Below, piece after piece: positions 52,358 to 61,288 of a stretch of DNA of 64,000 nt (positions are counted from its first letter, which is position 1; the number at the start of each line of letters is the position of its first letter). This DNA comes from Acidimicrobiia bacterium (GTDB lineage: Bacteria > Actinomycetota > Acidimicrobiia > Spongiisociales > UBA5794). The position numbers were made by a program, and so were the translations under genes. The stretch is taken from positions 71,144 through 135,143 of the forward strand of contig JALSQW010000056.1 in assembly GCA_026985095.1 (NCBI GenBank). The letters run 5' to 3'. The notes beneath the pieces are model-generated. The model saw only the letters and a program-made list of their open reading frames with translations, ran no database searches and had not been told where the DNA came from.

Positions 52358-52798
52358 TCACTGGTCGGGCCGGGTGTCCACCGATCCGGGGATGCGCTGG
52401 GCGCCGACCTCGGCGAAGTAGCGGTAGATGCCGGGCTCGAGGGTGCTGAAGTCGAACTGGAACCGGTCACCCTTCTCCAGCGGTGGGCTCTCGAACTCGC
52501 CCTTTCGACCTTGGATCACGTACGTCTGGTCGTCCTCGTTGACCCACTCGACGATCCACACTTCGTTGAGATCCATCTGCAGGTTCGAGGGCCGGAACGA
52601 ACCGTTGTCGATCCGGACCACGACCACCCCTTCCGGGGGCGGCTCGGTGGTGCTGGTCGTCGTCGGCTTGCGGTTGCTCTCCAGCGCGGCTTCCGACGGG
52701 CCACTGCGGATCGTGAGGCCGATCACGGCGAAGATGACGAAGGCGCCTACGACGATCAGCGCCGCCGAGACTGCGTTCCGTTTCACGATCCTTCTCAC
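52358..52798 (-). CDS. Membrane-anchored cupredoxin-like protein
   Basis: A 146-residue protein: one N-terminal anchor (SAALIVVGAVVIF-like, residues about 11-28), a Thr/Pro linker and a beta-rich domain (GVVVVRIDNGSFRPSNLQMDLNEVWIVEWVNEDDQTY, FDFSTLEPGIYRYFAEV) with cupredoxin-like spacing. The usual His/Cys/Met copper ligands are not evident, so copper binding is doubtful. GTG start with CGGAG close upstream and a TACACT -10-like box further back. Confidence 0.62.
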   Translation of the reverse strand: MRRIVKRNAVSAALIVVGAFVIFAVIGLTIRSGPSEAALESNRKPTTTSTTEPPPEGVVVVRIDNGSFRPSNLQMDLNEVWIVEWVNEDDQTYVIQGRKGEFESPPLEKGDRFQFDFSTLEPGIYRYFAEVGAQRIPGSVDTRPDQ

Positions 52799-52826
52799 CT
52801 CCGTTCCGGAGGCAGTGTAGGCGACC

Positions 52827-53471
52827 TCATCTCGCTGTCGGCGGGAAGGTCGCTCCCTGATCCGGATCCCATCGTTCCGTCTCGACCCACCGTGGTTCCG
52901 ATGTCGGCTCGAGGCGGATCACCGTCCCGTGGGCGGGTTTGTCGTGGTGGAGGAGCCCGAGGGGACGCCTGGTGAGGTGGAGGCGGACGGCTTGCACCGG
53001 ATCCTGATGGGAGACGAACACCACCGGACCGGTCGTGCCCTCGACGTGCCGGGCGACCGCGGCCGCCATGCGGTCGGCGAGCTCGGGCAAGGACTCGGGA
53101 GCGAACGGGAGCTCGACGGGATGTTCCAGGTAGGCCTCCAGCTCTCCAGGGAAGCGTTCCGGGAGCGACTCCCACCGGACGCCCGCCCAGCGCCGGGCGA
53201 GCGACCACTCGGTGAGGGCGGGCTCGATGATCGGATCGAGGCCGAGTCGGGTCGCCAGCGGGCGCGCGGTCTCGACCGCGCGCTGCAGGGGAGAGGTGAC
53301 GACGGCTCCGATCGGTCGATCGGCGAGGTGTCCGGCGAGCGCCTGGGCCTGTCGATGGCCGAGGGAGCTCAACCCGAACCCGGGGAGATCGGCGTACACC
53401 ACATGGTCGGGATTGTCGACCTCACCATGGCGGACGAGGTACACGGCGGGAGAGGGGTGGCCGAGGGACAT
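52827..53471 (-). CDS. Histidine phosphatase family protein
   Basis: A 214-residue phosphoglycerate-mutase-like phosphatase. The phosphohistidine is in VYLVRHGEVDNPD, the conserved Arg in SPLQRAVETARPLA and the second His in VVFVSHQDPVQAVRLH. The substrate is not evident. Its start codon is only 32 bp from that of dinB on the other strand, with a TACCCT box 8 nt before the ATG. Confidence 0.87.
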   Translation of the reverse strand: MSLGHPSPAVYLVRHGEVDNPDHVVYADLPGFGLSSLGHRQAQALAGHLADRPIGAVVTSPLQRAVETARPLATRLGLDPIIEPALTEWSLARRWAGVRWESLPERFPGELEAYLEHPVELPFAPESLPELADRMAAAVARHVEGTTGPVVFVSHQDPVQAVRLHLTRRPLGLLHHDKPAHGTVIRLEPTSEPRWVETERWDPDQGATFPPTAR

Positions 53472-53479
53472 CGGTGCGG

Positions 53480-53496
53480 AGGGTACCGGCTACGGT
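53480..53496. promoter_or_regulatory. Back-to-back leaderless promoters for the phosphatase and dinB
   Basis: Minus-strand TACCCT (53485-53480) ends 8 nt before the phosphatase ATG; plus-strand TACGGT (53491-53496) ends 7 nt before the dinB GTG. Both fit into the 32-bp gap and no Shine-Dalgarno is present. No LexA box is seen here. Confidence 0.5.
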
Positions 53497-53503
53497 GGTC
53501 CTC

Positions 53504-54697
53504 GTGAGCGGGTTCACCGAACACATCCTCCACGTCGACATGGACGCGTTCTTCGTCGAGGTCGAACGTCTCGACGATCCATCTCTTCGCGGCGTGCCGG
53601 TCGTTGTCGGGGGTCTCGGTCGTCGCGGTGTCGTCGCGTCCGCGAGCTACGAAGCCCGAGCCCGGGGTGTGCGTTCGGCGATGCCGATCGGTGAAGCTCG
53701 ACGGCTGTGCCCGACCGCGCGTTTCGTCGCCCCTTCCCATCGTCGCTACCGAGAGGTGTCGGGGCAGGTGTTCGAGATCCTCCGCTCGTTCTCGCCTGCG
53801 GTCGAGGGCATCTCGATCGACGAGGCCTTCCTCGATGTCGCCGGGCTGCGACTGCTGTGGCCCGACGCGGTGACCGTCGGCGCCGAGATCCGCGCCGCGG
53901 TCCGGTCCAGGATCGGGATCCCGGCATCGGTCGGATGCGCCACCACCAAGTTCATCGCCAAGTTGGCGTCGGCGAGGGCGAAACCCGACGGGCTCCTCGT
54001 CGTCGAAGCAGGCACCGAGTTGAGGTTCCTCCATCCCCTGCCGGTGACCGACCTGTGGGGTGTCGGGGCGGCCACGCAGGCCGCGCTCGCGTCGCTGGGC
54101 ATCCGCACCATCGGCGACGTGGCGAACACGCCCGTCGAGACCCTCGTGCGGACCCTGGGGTCGGCAGTGGGGACCCACCTTCACGATCTCGCCAACGGTC
54201 GGGACCCCCGGGAGGTGGGAGCGGGTCCGGGGACCCGGTCGGTGTCGGTCGAGGAGACCTTCACCGACGACATCGTGGCCCGCGACGATCTGGAACGAGA
54301 GCTCGTGCGGCTGTGCGACCGGCTCGAAGGGCGTCTCCGTCGGGCTGGGATGCGGGGCCGTACGGTCACGCTCAAGGTTCGGTTCTCGAACTTCGCTACC
54401 GTCACCCGATCGGCCACCGTGGACGGTGACGTGGGGTACCGGTCGGAACTGTGGTCGGTCGTGCGGGGCCTCCTCGACCGGGCCCGTGTCGGGGGTCGCG
54501 CCGTGCGGCTCCTCGGCGTCGGGGTGTCGGGGCTCGGGGCCGACACCGGTGCCCGGCGGCTCCGGCTCGGCGGCGAACGTGCCGACGCCGCAGCGCGGGC
54601 CGCGGCCTCGGTCAAGGAGCGCTTCGGAGAGGACGCGATCGTTCCGGCCCGCCTCGTGGAGCCCCCTCCCGACACCGAGGGCCGTCGCCTGCGCTGA
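53504..54697 (+). CDS. dinB: DNA polymerase IV (Y family)
   Basis: A 397-residue translesion polymerase. Catalytic carboxylates lie in HVDMDAFFVEVE and SIDEAFLDVAG; the steric-gate region is the FF pair of the first motif. ASVGCATTKFIAKLASARAKPDG and the helix-hairpin-helix LWGVGAATQAALASLGIRTIGD follow, then the little-finger domain. The C-terminus lacks an obvious QLxLF clamp-binding peptide. The GTG at 53504 matches the start of homology and a leaderless promoter; GTGs at 53495 and 53474 are less likely. Confidence 0.93.
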   Translation: MSGFTEHILHVDMDAFFVEVERLDDPSLRGVPVVVGGLGRRGVVASASYEARARGVRSAMPIGEARRLCPTARFVAPSHRRYREVSGQVFEILRSFSPAVEGISIDEAFLDVAGLRLLWPDAVTVGAEIRAAVRSRIGIPASVGCATTKFIAKLASARAKPDGLLVVEAGTELRFLHPLPVTDLWGVGAATQAALASLGIRTIGDVANTPVETLVRTLGSAVGTHLHDLANGRDPREVGAGPGTRSVSVEETFTDDIVARDDLERELVRLCDRLEGRLRRAGMRGRTVTLKVRFSNFATVTRSATVDGDVGYRSELWSVVRGLLDRARVGGRAVRLLGVGVSGLGADTGARRLRLGGERADAAARAAASVKERFGEDAIVPARLVEPPPDTEGRRLR

Positions 54698-54754
54698 CGG
54701 ACGTGCTCGGTATACTGGCGTCGCGGAAGCGACTCGACGGAGCAAGGAACGGCG

Positions 54755-55096
54755 ATGCCGCTCGACGACCGAGAGCAGAGGATCCTCGAAGAGATCGAAC
54801 GACATCTCTACGAGGAAGACCCGCGCCTGGCTCACACCGTGGCCAAGGCCTCCTTCGGTAAGAAGGAACGGACGAGGCAGCGCATCGCCGTCGTCGTGTT
54901 CCTCGTCGGCCTCGTCGTCATGTTCGGTTCGTTCACCACCTGGCCGATCGTCGCGGGCCTCGGCTTCGTGGCGATGGTCGCGTCGGCCGGATCGATCGCC
55001 ATGTCGATCAAGGCCGGCCGCGGCGACACCAGCGAGAACGCCGGGATCGAGGGATGGCTCGACCGGCTCCGAGAACGCTGGCGCCGCGACGGCTAG
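54755..55096 (+). CDS. DUF3040 membrane protein
   Basis: A 113-residue actinobacterial DUF3040 protein: soluble N-terminus MPLDDREQRILEEIERHLYEEDPRLA, the typical family opening, followed by two helices (IAVVVFLVGLVVMFGSF, WPIVAGLGFVAMVASAGSIA) and a charged tail with WLDRLRERW. Function unknown; in actinobacteria such genes often sit near mraZ and dinB. A TATACT -10 box (in GGTATACTGG) and a GGAGCAAGGA Shine-Dalgarno lie upstream. Confidence 0.88.
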   Translation: MPLDDREQRILEEIERHLYEEDPRLAHTVAKASFGKKERTRQRIAVVVFLVGLVVMFGSFTTWPIVAGLGFVAMVASAGSIAMSIKAGRGDTSENAGIEGWLDRLRERWRRDG

Positions 55097-55169
55097 AGTC
55101 GCCTGGCTCCGCGAAGCCGAGAGGGAAGGTCCGTGGCGTACTCGACGCTGCGGTGACGATGGGAGGATC

Positions 55170-55664
55170 GTGTTGGAGGGGTTCACCGCTCAGCAGACGT
55201 CGACGTTGACCGGATGCACCCCGCATCAGCTGCGCTACTGGGACAAGGTGGGTCTCCTCAAGCCGTCGTTGCAGCGCACCGGCGGCCGCCCCGGCAAACG
55301 CCGTCTCTACTCGTTCCGGGACCTCGTCGCGTTGCGGGTCATCAAGAGTCTGCTGGACAATGGCATGTCCGTCCAGCGGGTCCGGCGTGCGTGGGATTAC
55401 CTCCGTCGAACGGCCGACATCGATGCCCATCTGGCCGACGTCCGGCTCGTCACCGACGGTCAGTCCATCTTCGTGGTCGCTCGTGACGATGAGGAGCTCC
55501 TCGACGCCCTGCGCCAGGGGCAACTCGCGTTCTTCGTCGCGATCAACGAGATCGCCAAGACCGTCGAAGAGGACGTGAGTCGCTTCGAACTCGATCGAGA
55601 GCGGTTCCTCGAGCTCCTCCGTCGGGTGGAAGAGGACATCGAGGAGGAGGCGGCGACCGGCTGA
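55170..55664 (+). CDS. MerR-family transcriptional regulator
   Basis: A 164-residue regulator. The winged HTH begins at FTAQQTSTLTGCTPHQLRYWDKVGLLKPS, the hallmark MerR N-terminus, and continues with YSFRDLVALRVIKSLLDNGMSVQRVR. The C-terminal half (about 90-164) is a sensor/dimer region with coiled-coil potential and no cysteine ligands, so it is not a metal sensor of the classical type. Start is GTG 55170 (or TTG 55173), behind a GGGAGG Shine-Dalgarno. Target genes unknown. Confidence 0.87.
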   Translation: MLEGFTAQQTSTLTGCTPHQLRYWDKVGLLKPSLQRTGGRPGKRRLYSFRDLVALRVIKSLLDNGMSVQRVRRAWDYLRRTADIDAHLADVRLVTDGQSIFVVARDDEELLDALRQGQLAFFVAINEIAKTVEEDVSRFELDRERFLELLRRVEEDIEEEAATG

Positions 55665-55698
55665 CGAGGCGCACGTCGCCGACCGGGATCGGCCTCCG

Positions 55699-58074
55699 TC
55701 AGGACCGCCGGAACGGGTTGCGGACCCGGACCCGGTACCAGGCGAGGACCCGACGGCCCACCGGATAGCGGCCGACGAGGCGATCGATCGCACGACGGTA
55801 CGATGTCGTCGCCTCCAGCCTCCGCCGATCGTCGACGGCGACGTTCCCGTAGATCGCATCGGAGTAGATCGAGGCCAGCGGCACGAGCGTCTCGTCGAAC
55901 GACCGGGCCGCTTCGATCGGTGTCAGCGACGGCGCCGGAGGTTCCCCCAGATCCTCGAGACGGGCGATGATGTCCTCCCATGCGGCGGTGATGTCGCCCG
56001 AACGAAGTCGGCGCATCCGCCGCCGTCGGCGCAGCCACTTCAGCCCGGGGATCATCCCGACCACCAGGGCCGCCGCCCCGGTGGCGGCGAGGAGCCACAG
56101 GATCCACGTCCGGTCCGGGCCCGACGTCTCCGAGTCGCCGCCGCCGAGGACGACGAGACGTTCGGTGTCGTTGCTCCGATCGATGATCGGCGGTGCCGCG
56201 CCGGCGGTCTCCACCGGGGCCCGCTCCGGCTCCTCGATCTGGTCGAGGTAGGCGGTGAGGTCGAACCCGAGCTGCTGGTTGATCTGCTCGTAGGTGATCG
56301 GGTTGACGCCATCGGATCGCGGTGTCGGATCGAACCGCACCCAGCCCTGGGTGGGCATCCACAGCTCCACCCACGAATGGGCGTTGTTGTCCAAGACGAC
56401 GACCTGATCGTCGCCGATCCGCCGGCCCGGAGTGAAGCCGAGGACGACCCGCGACGGGATGCCCAAGGTGCGGGCCATCAACGCCATCGAGGTGGCGAAC
56501 TGCTCGCAGTATCCCCGCCGGTAGTCGGGGTTCTCGGGTGAGTCGTCGAACAACCACTCGGCGACGGTATCGCTGTCGTGGCCCGGTGTGGTCGTGACGT
56601 CGTACACGAACCCCCCGGAGGACCGGAACCACTTCTCGAGCGCCAGGCCCTTCTCGAAGGGGGTGACGAGCAGAGCGGTGAGCTCCTCGGCCTTGGCCGC
56701 GATCGCGGGGTCGAGGTCGTCGGGGAGGTCGACGAACCGGCTCCGGTTGGGGAGCTCCCGTTCGACGAGATCGGCGGCGGGAGGTGGGACGACCTCCTCG
56801 CCGTCCGCGGCGGCGGCGAACAACGGAGACAACGTCCCGTCGGCTTGGGTGGCGAGGACGTTGAGGTCGTAGCGGGGCACGTCGGCGACGACCCGGAACC
56901 GATCGCCGGTCACGGTCCGACCGCCGTCGTAGACGAGCGACCCGTCGTCGCGGCGGACCCGCACGTTGCCGGCGAGCTGATCGTCGTCGGTCGAGAACTC
57001 GATGGGACTGTACGGCGCGGGGAGCCAATCCATGGTCAAGCCGAGGATCTCGACGTCGACCACGGCGGTGGCGGTCGGCCCGGCGAACACGTACGGGTCC
57101 GCCTCCCACGGTCGCTCGTCGAGCGGGAAGATCTTCGGGTCGTTGGCGAACCAGCGACCGTCCTCGAACGTGTCGAGCGTCAGGAGACGGAAGTAGACCT
57201 CCGACGGGTCGACCTCGCCATCGATGGTGGCCGTGAACAACGGGATCCCGTTCTGGGAGACGAGGCCCTTCTGGATCTCCACGAACGGGTTGTAGGCGAC
57301 GCTGCCGAAGAACTCGCCGGTCAAGCCCGACGGGGTCCGCCACGAGACGACACCGTCGCGGGGGACGGTGCCCGACAGGAACGACGCGGCGGCGACCGCC
57401 CCGAGGATCGATACGCCCACGACGACGACCGACGCCGTCGACGGCCGCGACGACATGCGGCGATGGGAACCACCGGCGCGGGCCATCGAGCCGACGCCCT
57501 GGCCCCGCTCGTCGACGTTGACCGCGACCGCCGTCGCCGCCACCAGACCGACGAAGGCCGCCAGGGTCGTGGCGCTCGTCGTTGCCCGGTCGATGGTGGC
57601 GAACTGGACCGTCAGGATCAACGGCGGGACGAGACCAACGAACGGATGCCCATCGGTGAGGCCCCACACGAGCAAGGCACCGGCGAGCCAGAACAAGCCG
57701 GCGAGGATGACCACCAGGCCGGGGAGGGGCACCACCGGCTCGACGCCGTTGCGCACCAGATCCACCGATCGAGCCACCTCGGCCCACAGGCTGGCCAGAC
57801 CGGAGGGCTTCGGGAGCAAGAGCACCGATCCGTCGGGGTCGACGTATCCCACCGCTGCGGCGACGAACACCCCCACGTTCGCCGCCAGGGCCAGCCACGC
57901 CGAGTTGCGGGAGACGGTGACGAGCCACGTCAGGGCGACGCCGAGCAACAGCGCAGCGAGCACGACCAGTTGCCACGGCAGACCGGTCGTGGAGTCCTTG
58001 ACGAGCCGACCCAACAGAACGAACGCGAACGCGAGGGAGCCGAAGCCCGCTAGCCAGCTGTAGCGGTAGACCAT
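55699..58074 (-). CDS. TgpA-like membrane transglutaminase (DUF3488/transglutaminase)
   Basis: A 791-residue protein: about six N-terminal helices (1-215), a large extracytoplasmic transglutaminase-like domain with the triad Cys in GYCEQFATSMALMAR, His in NNAHSWVELW and Asp in WVRFDPTPR, one more helix (WILWLLAATGAAALVVGMIP) and a cytoplasmic C-terminal domain. It forms a conserved operon with DUF58 and MoxR proteins. The biochemical role in actinobacteria is not established; protease or crosslinking activity at the envelope is possible. Start overlaps the DUF58 gene by 25 bp. Confidence 0.87.
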   Translation of the reverse strand: MVYRYSWLAGFGSLAFAFVLLGRLVKDSTTGLPWQLVVLAALLLGVALTWLVTVSRNSAWLALAANVGVFVAAAVGYVDPDGSVLLLPKPSGLASLWAEVARSVDLVRNGVEPVVPLPGLVVILAGLFWLAGALLVWGLTDGHPFVGLVPPLILTVQFATIDRATTSATTLAAFVGLVAATAVAVNVDERGQGVGSMARAGGSHRRMSSRPSTASVVVVGVSILGAVAAASFLSGTVPRDGVVSWRTPSGLTGEFFGSVAYNPFVEIQKGLVSQNGIPLFTATIDGEVDPSEVYFRLLTLDTFEDGRWFANDPKIFPLDERPWEADPYVFAGPTATAVVDVEILGLTMDWLPAPYSPIEFSTDDDQLAGNVRVRRDDGSLVYDGGRTVTGDRFRVVADVPRYDLNVLATQADGTLSPLFAAAADGEEVVPPPAADLVERELPNRSRFVDLPDDLDPAIAAKAEELTALLVTPFEKGLALEKWFRSSGGFVYDVTTTPGHDSDTVAEWLFDDSPENPDYRRGYCEQFATSMALMARTLGIPSRVVLGFTPGRRIGDDQVVVLDNNAHSWVELWMPTQGWVRFDPTPRSDGVNPITYEQINQQLGFDLTAYLDQIEEPERAPVETAGAAPPIIDRSNDTERLVVLGGGDSETSGPDRTWILWLLAATGAAALVVGMIPGLKWLRRRRRMRRLRSGDITAAWEDIIARLEDLGEPPAPSLTPIEAARSFDETLVPLASIYSDAIYGNVAVDDRRRLEATTSYRRAIDRLVGRYPVGRRVLAWYRVRVRNPFRRS

Positions 58075-59237
58075 GCTCGCTCCATCGCGTTCCTCCACGG
58101 GCCCGTCCACGGTGTCTCGGGCGATCCGAGCACGGCGAGGACGCCGGCTCGTCCGAGGCGCAGTATCGCCTCGTTCTCGGCCTCCGCAACCGACATGACC
58201 AAGGTCCGATAGAAATCCCGTCCGAAGGTCCGGAACACCGCCAGGTCGGCATCGTCGGCGACACCGGTGACGAGCACCAAGATCCCGCCCGACGAACCTC
58301 CCTTGCGAAGCCGCGCCACGGTGGCCTCGAGGTCGAGGGCGGTCGCGGTCCGCACGGTGGCCAGCTCCTCCATCGCCAGGGCGTACCCGTCGGCCGACCC
58401 GACGGGGGTCCCCGGTCCCCGGCCGCCGGCCCACAGCCGCGGTGCGTAACCGGCGGCGTAGAGGTGCTTGATCACCGACGCCGTTCCGCGGACGGCGTGT
58501 TCGAAGGCTTCGTCGTTGCGGTAGGTGCCCCGCCGCGGATCGAGAACGACCAGGGCGCGGGATTGCCACGGGATCTCGAGTTGACGGATCATCAGTTCGT
58601 CGCGTTTGGCCGACGACGGCCAGTGGACCCTGCGCAGGTCGTCACCCTGCTGGTACTCACGCAACGTGAAGAAGTCCTCGCCGCTGGTTTGGCTGTACGA
58701 GGCGCGGGAGGTGTTCGCCGTCGGGTCCTGGCCGCGACCGATGGGGAGGCCATCGAGATCGTCGACCTTCGGGTAGACGACGAGACGATCTGGGGTCCCG
58801 ACGGCGCCTCCGGCTTGGGACAGCCCGAGGGGATCGCGGACCTGGATGTCGGCCGGCCCGATCGTGTAGATGCCGCGGGGACGGCATTGCACTTCGTAGC
58901 GGGCCACCATGGGGACGCCGGCGTCGATCCGGTGTGCGAAGAACTGCGCCGCTCCCAAAGGATGGACGGTGTCACGGAGCGTCGGCTGGTAGACCCGGCG
59001 GGCGGCGCTCACCTCCAGGGTGACGATGACCCGATCGCCGTCGTGGACCTGGGTGGGAACGATCGTGCGGTTCAACGCCACCCGTGGATCGATCCGACGG
59101 ACGTAGATCGTCCCCATCGCCACCGCGATGGTGAGGAAGGCGGCGCCCGCCAGCAGGAGACGTTCGCCGAACACGACCCACAGGACGACCAGCGCTGCTC
59201 CGGCTCCGAGCGCCGCCCAGCCCCTGGTCGTCGGCAT
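58050..59237 (-). CDS. DUF58 domain protein (MoxR-associated)
   Basis: A 395-residue protein with two N-terminal helices (GAALVVLWVVFGERLLLAGAA region), an immunoglobulin-like domain and the DUF58 motif YQQGDDLRRVHWPSSAKRDELMIRQ, followed by a von Willebrand A-like fold (RALVVLDPRRGTY). It typically acts with MoxR ATPases as a client or adaptor. The ATG overlaps the MoxR stop (ATGA). Confidence 0.9.
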   Translation of the reverse strand: MPTTRGWAALGAGAALVVLWVVFGERLLLAGAAFLTIAVAMGTIYVRRIDPRVALNRTIVPTQVHDGDRVIVTLEVSAARRVYQPTLRDTVHPLGAAQFFAHRIDAGVPMVARYEVQCRPRGIYTIGPADIQVRDPLGLSQAGGAVGTPDRLVVYPKVDDLDGLPIGRGQDPTANTSRASYSQTSGEDFFTLREYQQGDDLRRVHWPSSAKRDELMIRQLEIPWQSRALVVLDPRRGTYRNDEAFEHAVRGTASVIKHLYAAGYAPRLWAGGRGPGTPVGSADGYALAMEELATVRTATALDLEATVARLRKGGSSGGILVLVTGVADDADLAVFRTFGRDFYRTLVMSVAEAENEAILRLGRAGVLAVLGSPETPWTGPWRNAMERAWSTATAG

Positions 59238-60208
59238 CAGACGCCCGCCCTCGTGCCGGGTACCGGGACGGCCTGGGCGATCCCTTCGAGGACCTGGGAG
59301 ATCGTGACGCCGCGCATCTGCGCCTCCGGGCGGAGGATGAGACGGTGGTTGAGAACCGGTTCGAGCATCGCCTTGACGTCGTCGGGGGCGACGTAGTCGC
59401 GGCCGGCGACGGCCGCACGGGTGCGGGCGGCACGCTGGAGGAACAGGGTCGCTCGGGGTGACGCCCCCAACAGGAGCTCGGGGTCGTTCCGGGTCGCCTC
59501 GGCGATGTCGATCAGGTACGACTTGACGACGTCGGCGACGTGGACTCTCGACGCCACCTCGGTCATGGTGACGACGTCGGCGGCGTGGACCACGGGGCGG
59601 AGATCGCTGAAGGACGATCGTCGCCCGTGGGCGTCGAGCATCTCCATCTCCTTCTCCCGCGACGGGTAGCCCATCGTGAGTCGCATCATGAACCGGTCGA
59701 GTTGGGCCTCGGGGAGGGGATAGGTCCCCTCGTGCTCGATCGGGTTCTGGGTGGCGATGACGATGAACGGCGACTCCAGCCGGTGGGTGATGCCGTCGAC
59801 GGTCACCTGCTGTTCCTCCATGGCTTCGAGGAGGGCCGCCTGGGTCTTCGGGCTGGCCCGGTTGATCTCGTCACCGAGGATCACGTTGGCGAAGACGGGA
59901 CCGGGCCGGAACACGAACCGCTGGGCCTCCCGGTCCCACACCGACACGCCGGTGACATCGGACGGCAGGAGATCGGGGGTGAACTGGATGCGCTGGAACG
60001 TGCAGTCGATCGATCTGGCCAGGGACTTGGCGAGGAGGGTCTTGCCGACGCCGGGGACGTCTTCGATGAGGGCGTGGCCCGCGGACAGGAGGCAGATGGT
60101 GATCAGTTCGACGGTGTCGTGCTTGCCCTGGATGGCCTGCTCGATGTTCTCGGTGATCGCCGTGAAACGTCGGCCGAACCATGACAGCTCATCGGAGGTG
60201 ACCGGCAC
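59237..60208 (-). CDS. MoxR-family AAA+ ATPase
   Basis: A 323-residue AAA+ ATPase. Walker A EDVPGVGKTLLAKSLA, Walker B VILGDEINRASPKTQAALLEAMEE, sensor 1 ATQNPIEHEGTYPLPEAQLDRF and sensor 2 GASPRATLFLQRAAR are all intact. MoxR proteins are chaperone-like ATPases assembling or activating partner complexes with VWA/DUF58 proteins. GTG start behind AAAGGA; first gene of the operon with DUF58 and the transglutaminase. Confidence 0.92.
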   Translation of the reverse strand: MPVTSDELSWFGRRFTAITENIEQAIQGKHDTVELITICLLSAGHALIEDVPGVGKTLLAKSLARSIDCTFQRIQFTPDLLPSDVTGVSVWDREAQRFVFRPGPVFANVILGDEINRASPKTQAALLEAMEEQQVTVDGITHRLESPFIVIATQNPIEHEGTYPLPEAQLDRFMMRLTMGYPSREKEMEMLDAHGRRSSFSDLRPVVHAADVVTMTEVASRVHVADVVKSYLIDIAEATRNDPELLLGASPRATLFLQRAARTRAAVAGRDYVAPDDVKAMLEPVLNHRLILRPEAQMRGVTISQVLEGIAQAVPVPGTRAGV

Positions 60209-60298
60209 GCAGGGTCCTTTCGCTGGTGGTGGGGATGACCTTACCCTGGCGTCGGGGTTGCGTTCCCGGGTCCAGGCCGAGCGGCGGAGGATGGAGAG

Positions 60299-60556
60299 AT
60301 GCGGGTCGATCATGTCGAGACGGGAACGCTCCTGGCCGTCCTGAGGCATCCGTCGCTGTGGCTCGAAGCGCTGTCGGTGGCCCGGTCCTTGGCGCCGCGC
60401 CGGTGGTGGTCGAGACCGCCGTTCCTTCCGCTTCCCGATCCCGAGGTGCTCGCCTGGCGGACGACGACGGCCTACGGAGCGGAGCGACCGATTGCCTCCG
60501 AGGACCTCGTGGCGTATCTTCGGTGGCGGAAACGGCAACGCCGGACCCGGGGGTAG
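60299..60556 (+). CDS. Small conserved actinobacterial protein
   Basis: An 85-residue basic protein. The pattern LAVLRHPSLWLEALSVARSL, followed by WWSRPPFLPLPDPEVLAWR and a C-terminal LVAYLRWRKRQRR, looks like a small conserved family often seen in actinobacteria; no function is known to me. A GGAGAG sequence lies directly before the ATG. Probably co-transcribed with the next gene, 18 bp downstream. Confidence 0.65.
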   Translation: MRVDHVETGTLLAVLRHPSLWLEALSVARSLAPRRWWSRPPFLPLPDPEVLAWRTTTAYGAERPIASEDLVAYLRWRKRQRRTRG

Positions 60557-60574
60557 CGGGGGAAGGAGCGGCCG

Positions 60575-61288
60575 ATGTCGTCGCTGCGCGAGGACATCAT
60601 GCGCGTGCCAGGGGTGCGATCCGTCGAGATCGACGGTACCGACGACGCGCCCACCGGCGTCCGCGTCACCCTCGGTTCGGATGTCGATCCGGCGTCGGCG
60701 AGGTCACGGATCGTGGCCGTGCTCGAGGCCCGTGGCATCTCCACCGCCGGTTCCGGAGGTCCTCCCACCATCACGCCGGAGCGCACGGCATCGCCTGGAT
60801 CCCGCTCCGTCGAGGTGGCGGCAGCCGAGCAGGCAGACGATCGCGAAGCGTCGCCCGATCTCCCGGTCGCGGAGGGCTCACCTGTCCGTGATGCGCAGAG
60901 ATCGGCCGCGGAGGCGTATCGGGAGAACGGCCGTGATCCGCTGGCGTCGGTGGCGATCGTCGAAGCGAGTGATGGGGTGGCCGTCGAGGTTCGGACCGTG
61001 GCTGGACGGTCTCGATCGGCCCGCGCCCTGCCGGGCGACCTGGACGGGGCCGTCGCGCGGGCCGTCGCCGGCGCCGTCGACGACGCGGCTCCGGTGCCGG
61101 TGGTCGTGGCGGTCGAAGATCGGCTGGTCGGCGACACCCCCGTGATCACGGTGGTCCTCGACACCGAGCGGGGCCGGGTCGCCGGGTCGGCGGTGGTCGG
61201 GTCGGGGCGGGCCTATGCGCTGGGTCTGGCGGTTTGGGCTGCGCTCGTCCCCGGGTCGCCGGATCGGGGCGGCAGGCCGCCGGGTTGA
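60575..61288 (+). CDS. Hypothetical protein with two similar halves
   Basis: A 237-residue protein of no recognised family. The N-terminal 60 residues (REDIMRVPGVRSVEIDGTDD, GVRVTLGSDVDPASARSRIV) have a ferredoxin-like or BON-like feel, then an acidic linker, then about 100 residues of alternating beta strands with repeated VxVEVRTVAGRSRSARALP and PVVVAVEDRLVGDTPVITVVL. The 3' 76 bp overlap the convergent recombinase-like gene, so both proteins use the same DNA. Confidence 0.5.
   Translation: MSSLREDIMRVPGVRSVEIDGTDDAPTGVRVTLGSDVDPASARSRIVAVLEARGISTAGSGGPPTITPERTASPGSRSVEVAAAEQADDREASPDLPVAEGSPVRDAQRSAAEAYRENGRDPLASVAIVEASDGVAVEVRTVAGRSRSARALPGDLDGAVARAVAGAVDDAAPVPVVVAVEDRLVGDTPVITVVLDTERGRVAGSAVVGSGRAYALGLAVWAALVPGSPDRGGRPPG

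Noticed and set aside
53472-53503. An SOS box in front of dinB.
   Set aside because: The 32-bp gap contains no GAAC-N4-GTTC sequence; the GTTCACCGAAC inside the gene has the wrong half-site order.
55460-58264. A 934-codon minus-strand open frame overlapping the transglutaminase gene.
   Set aside because: Arg-rich shadow frame; the transglutaminase frame shows the catalytic triad and membrane helices.
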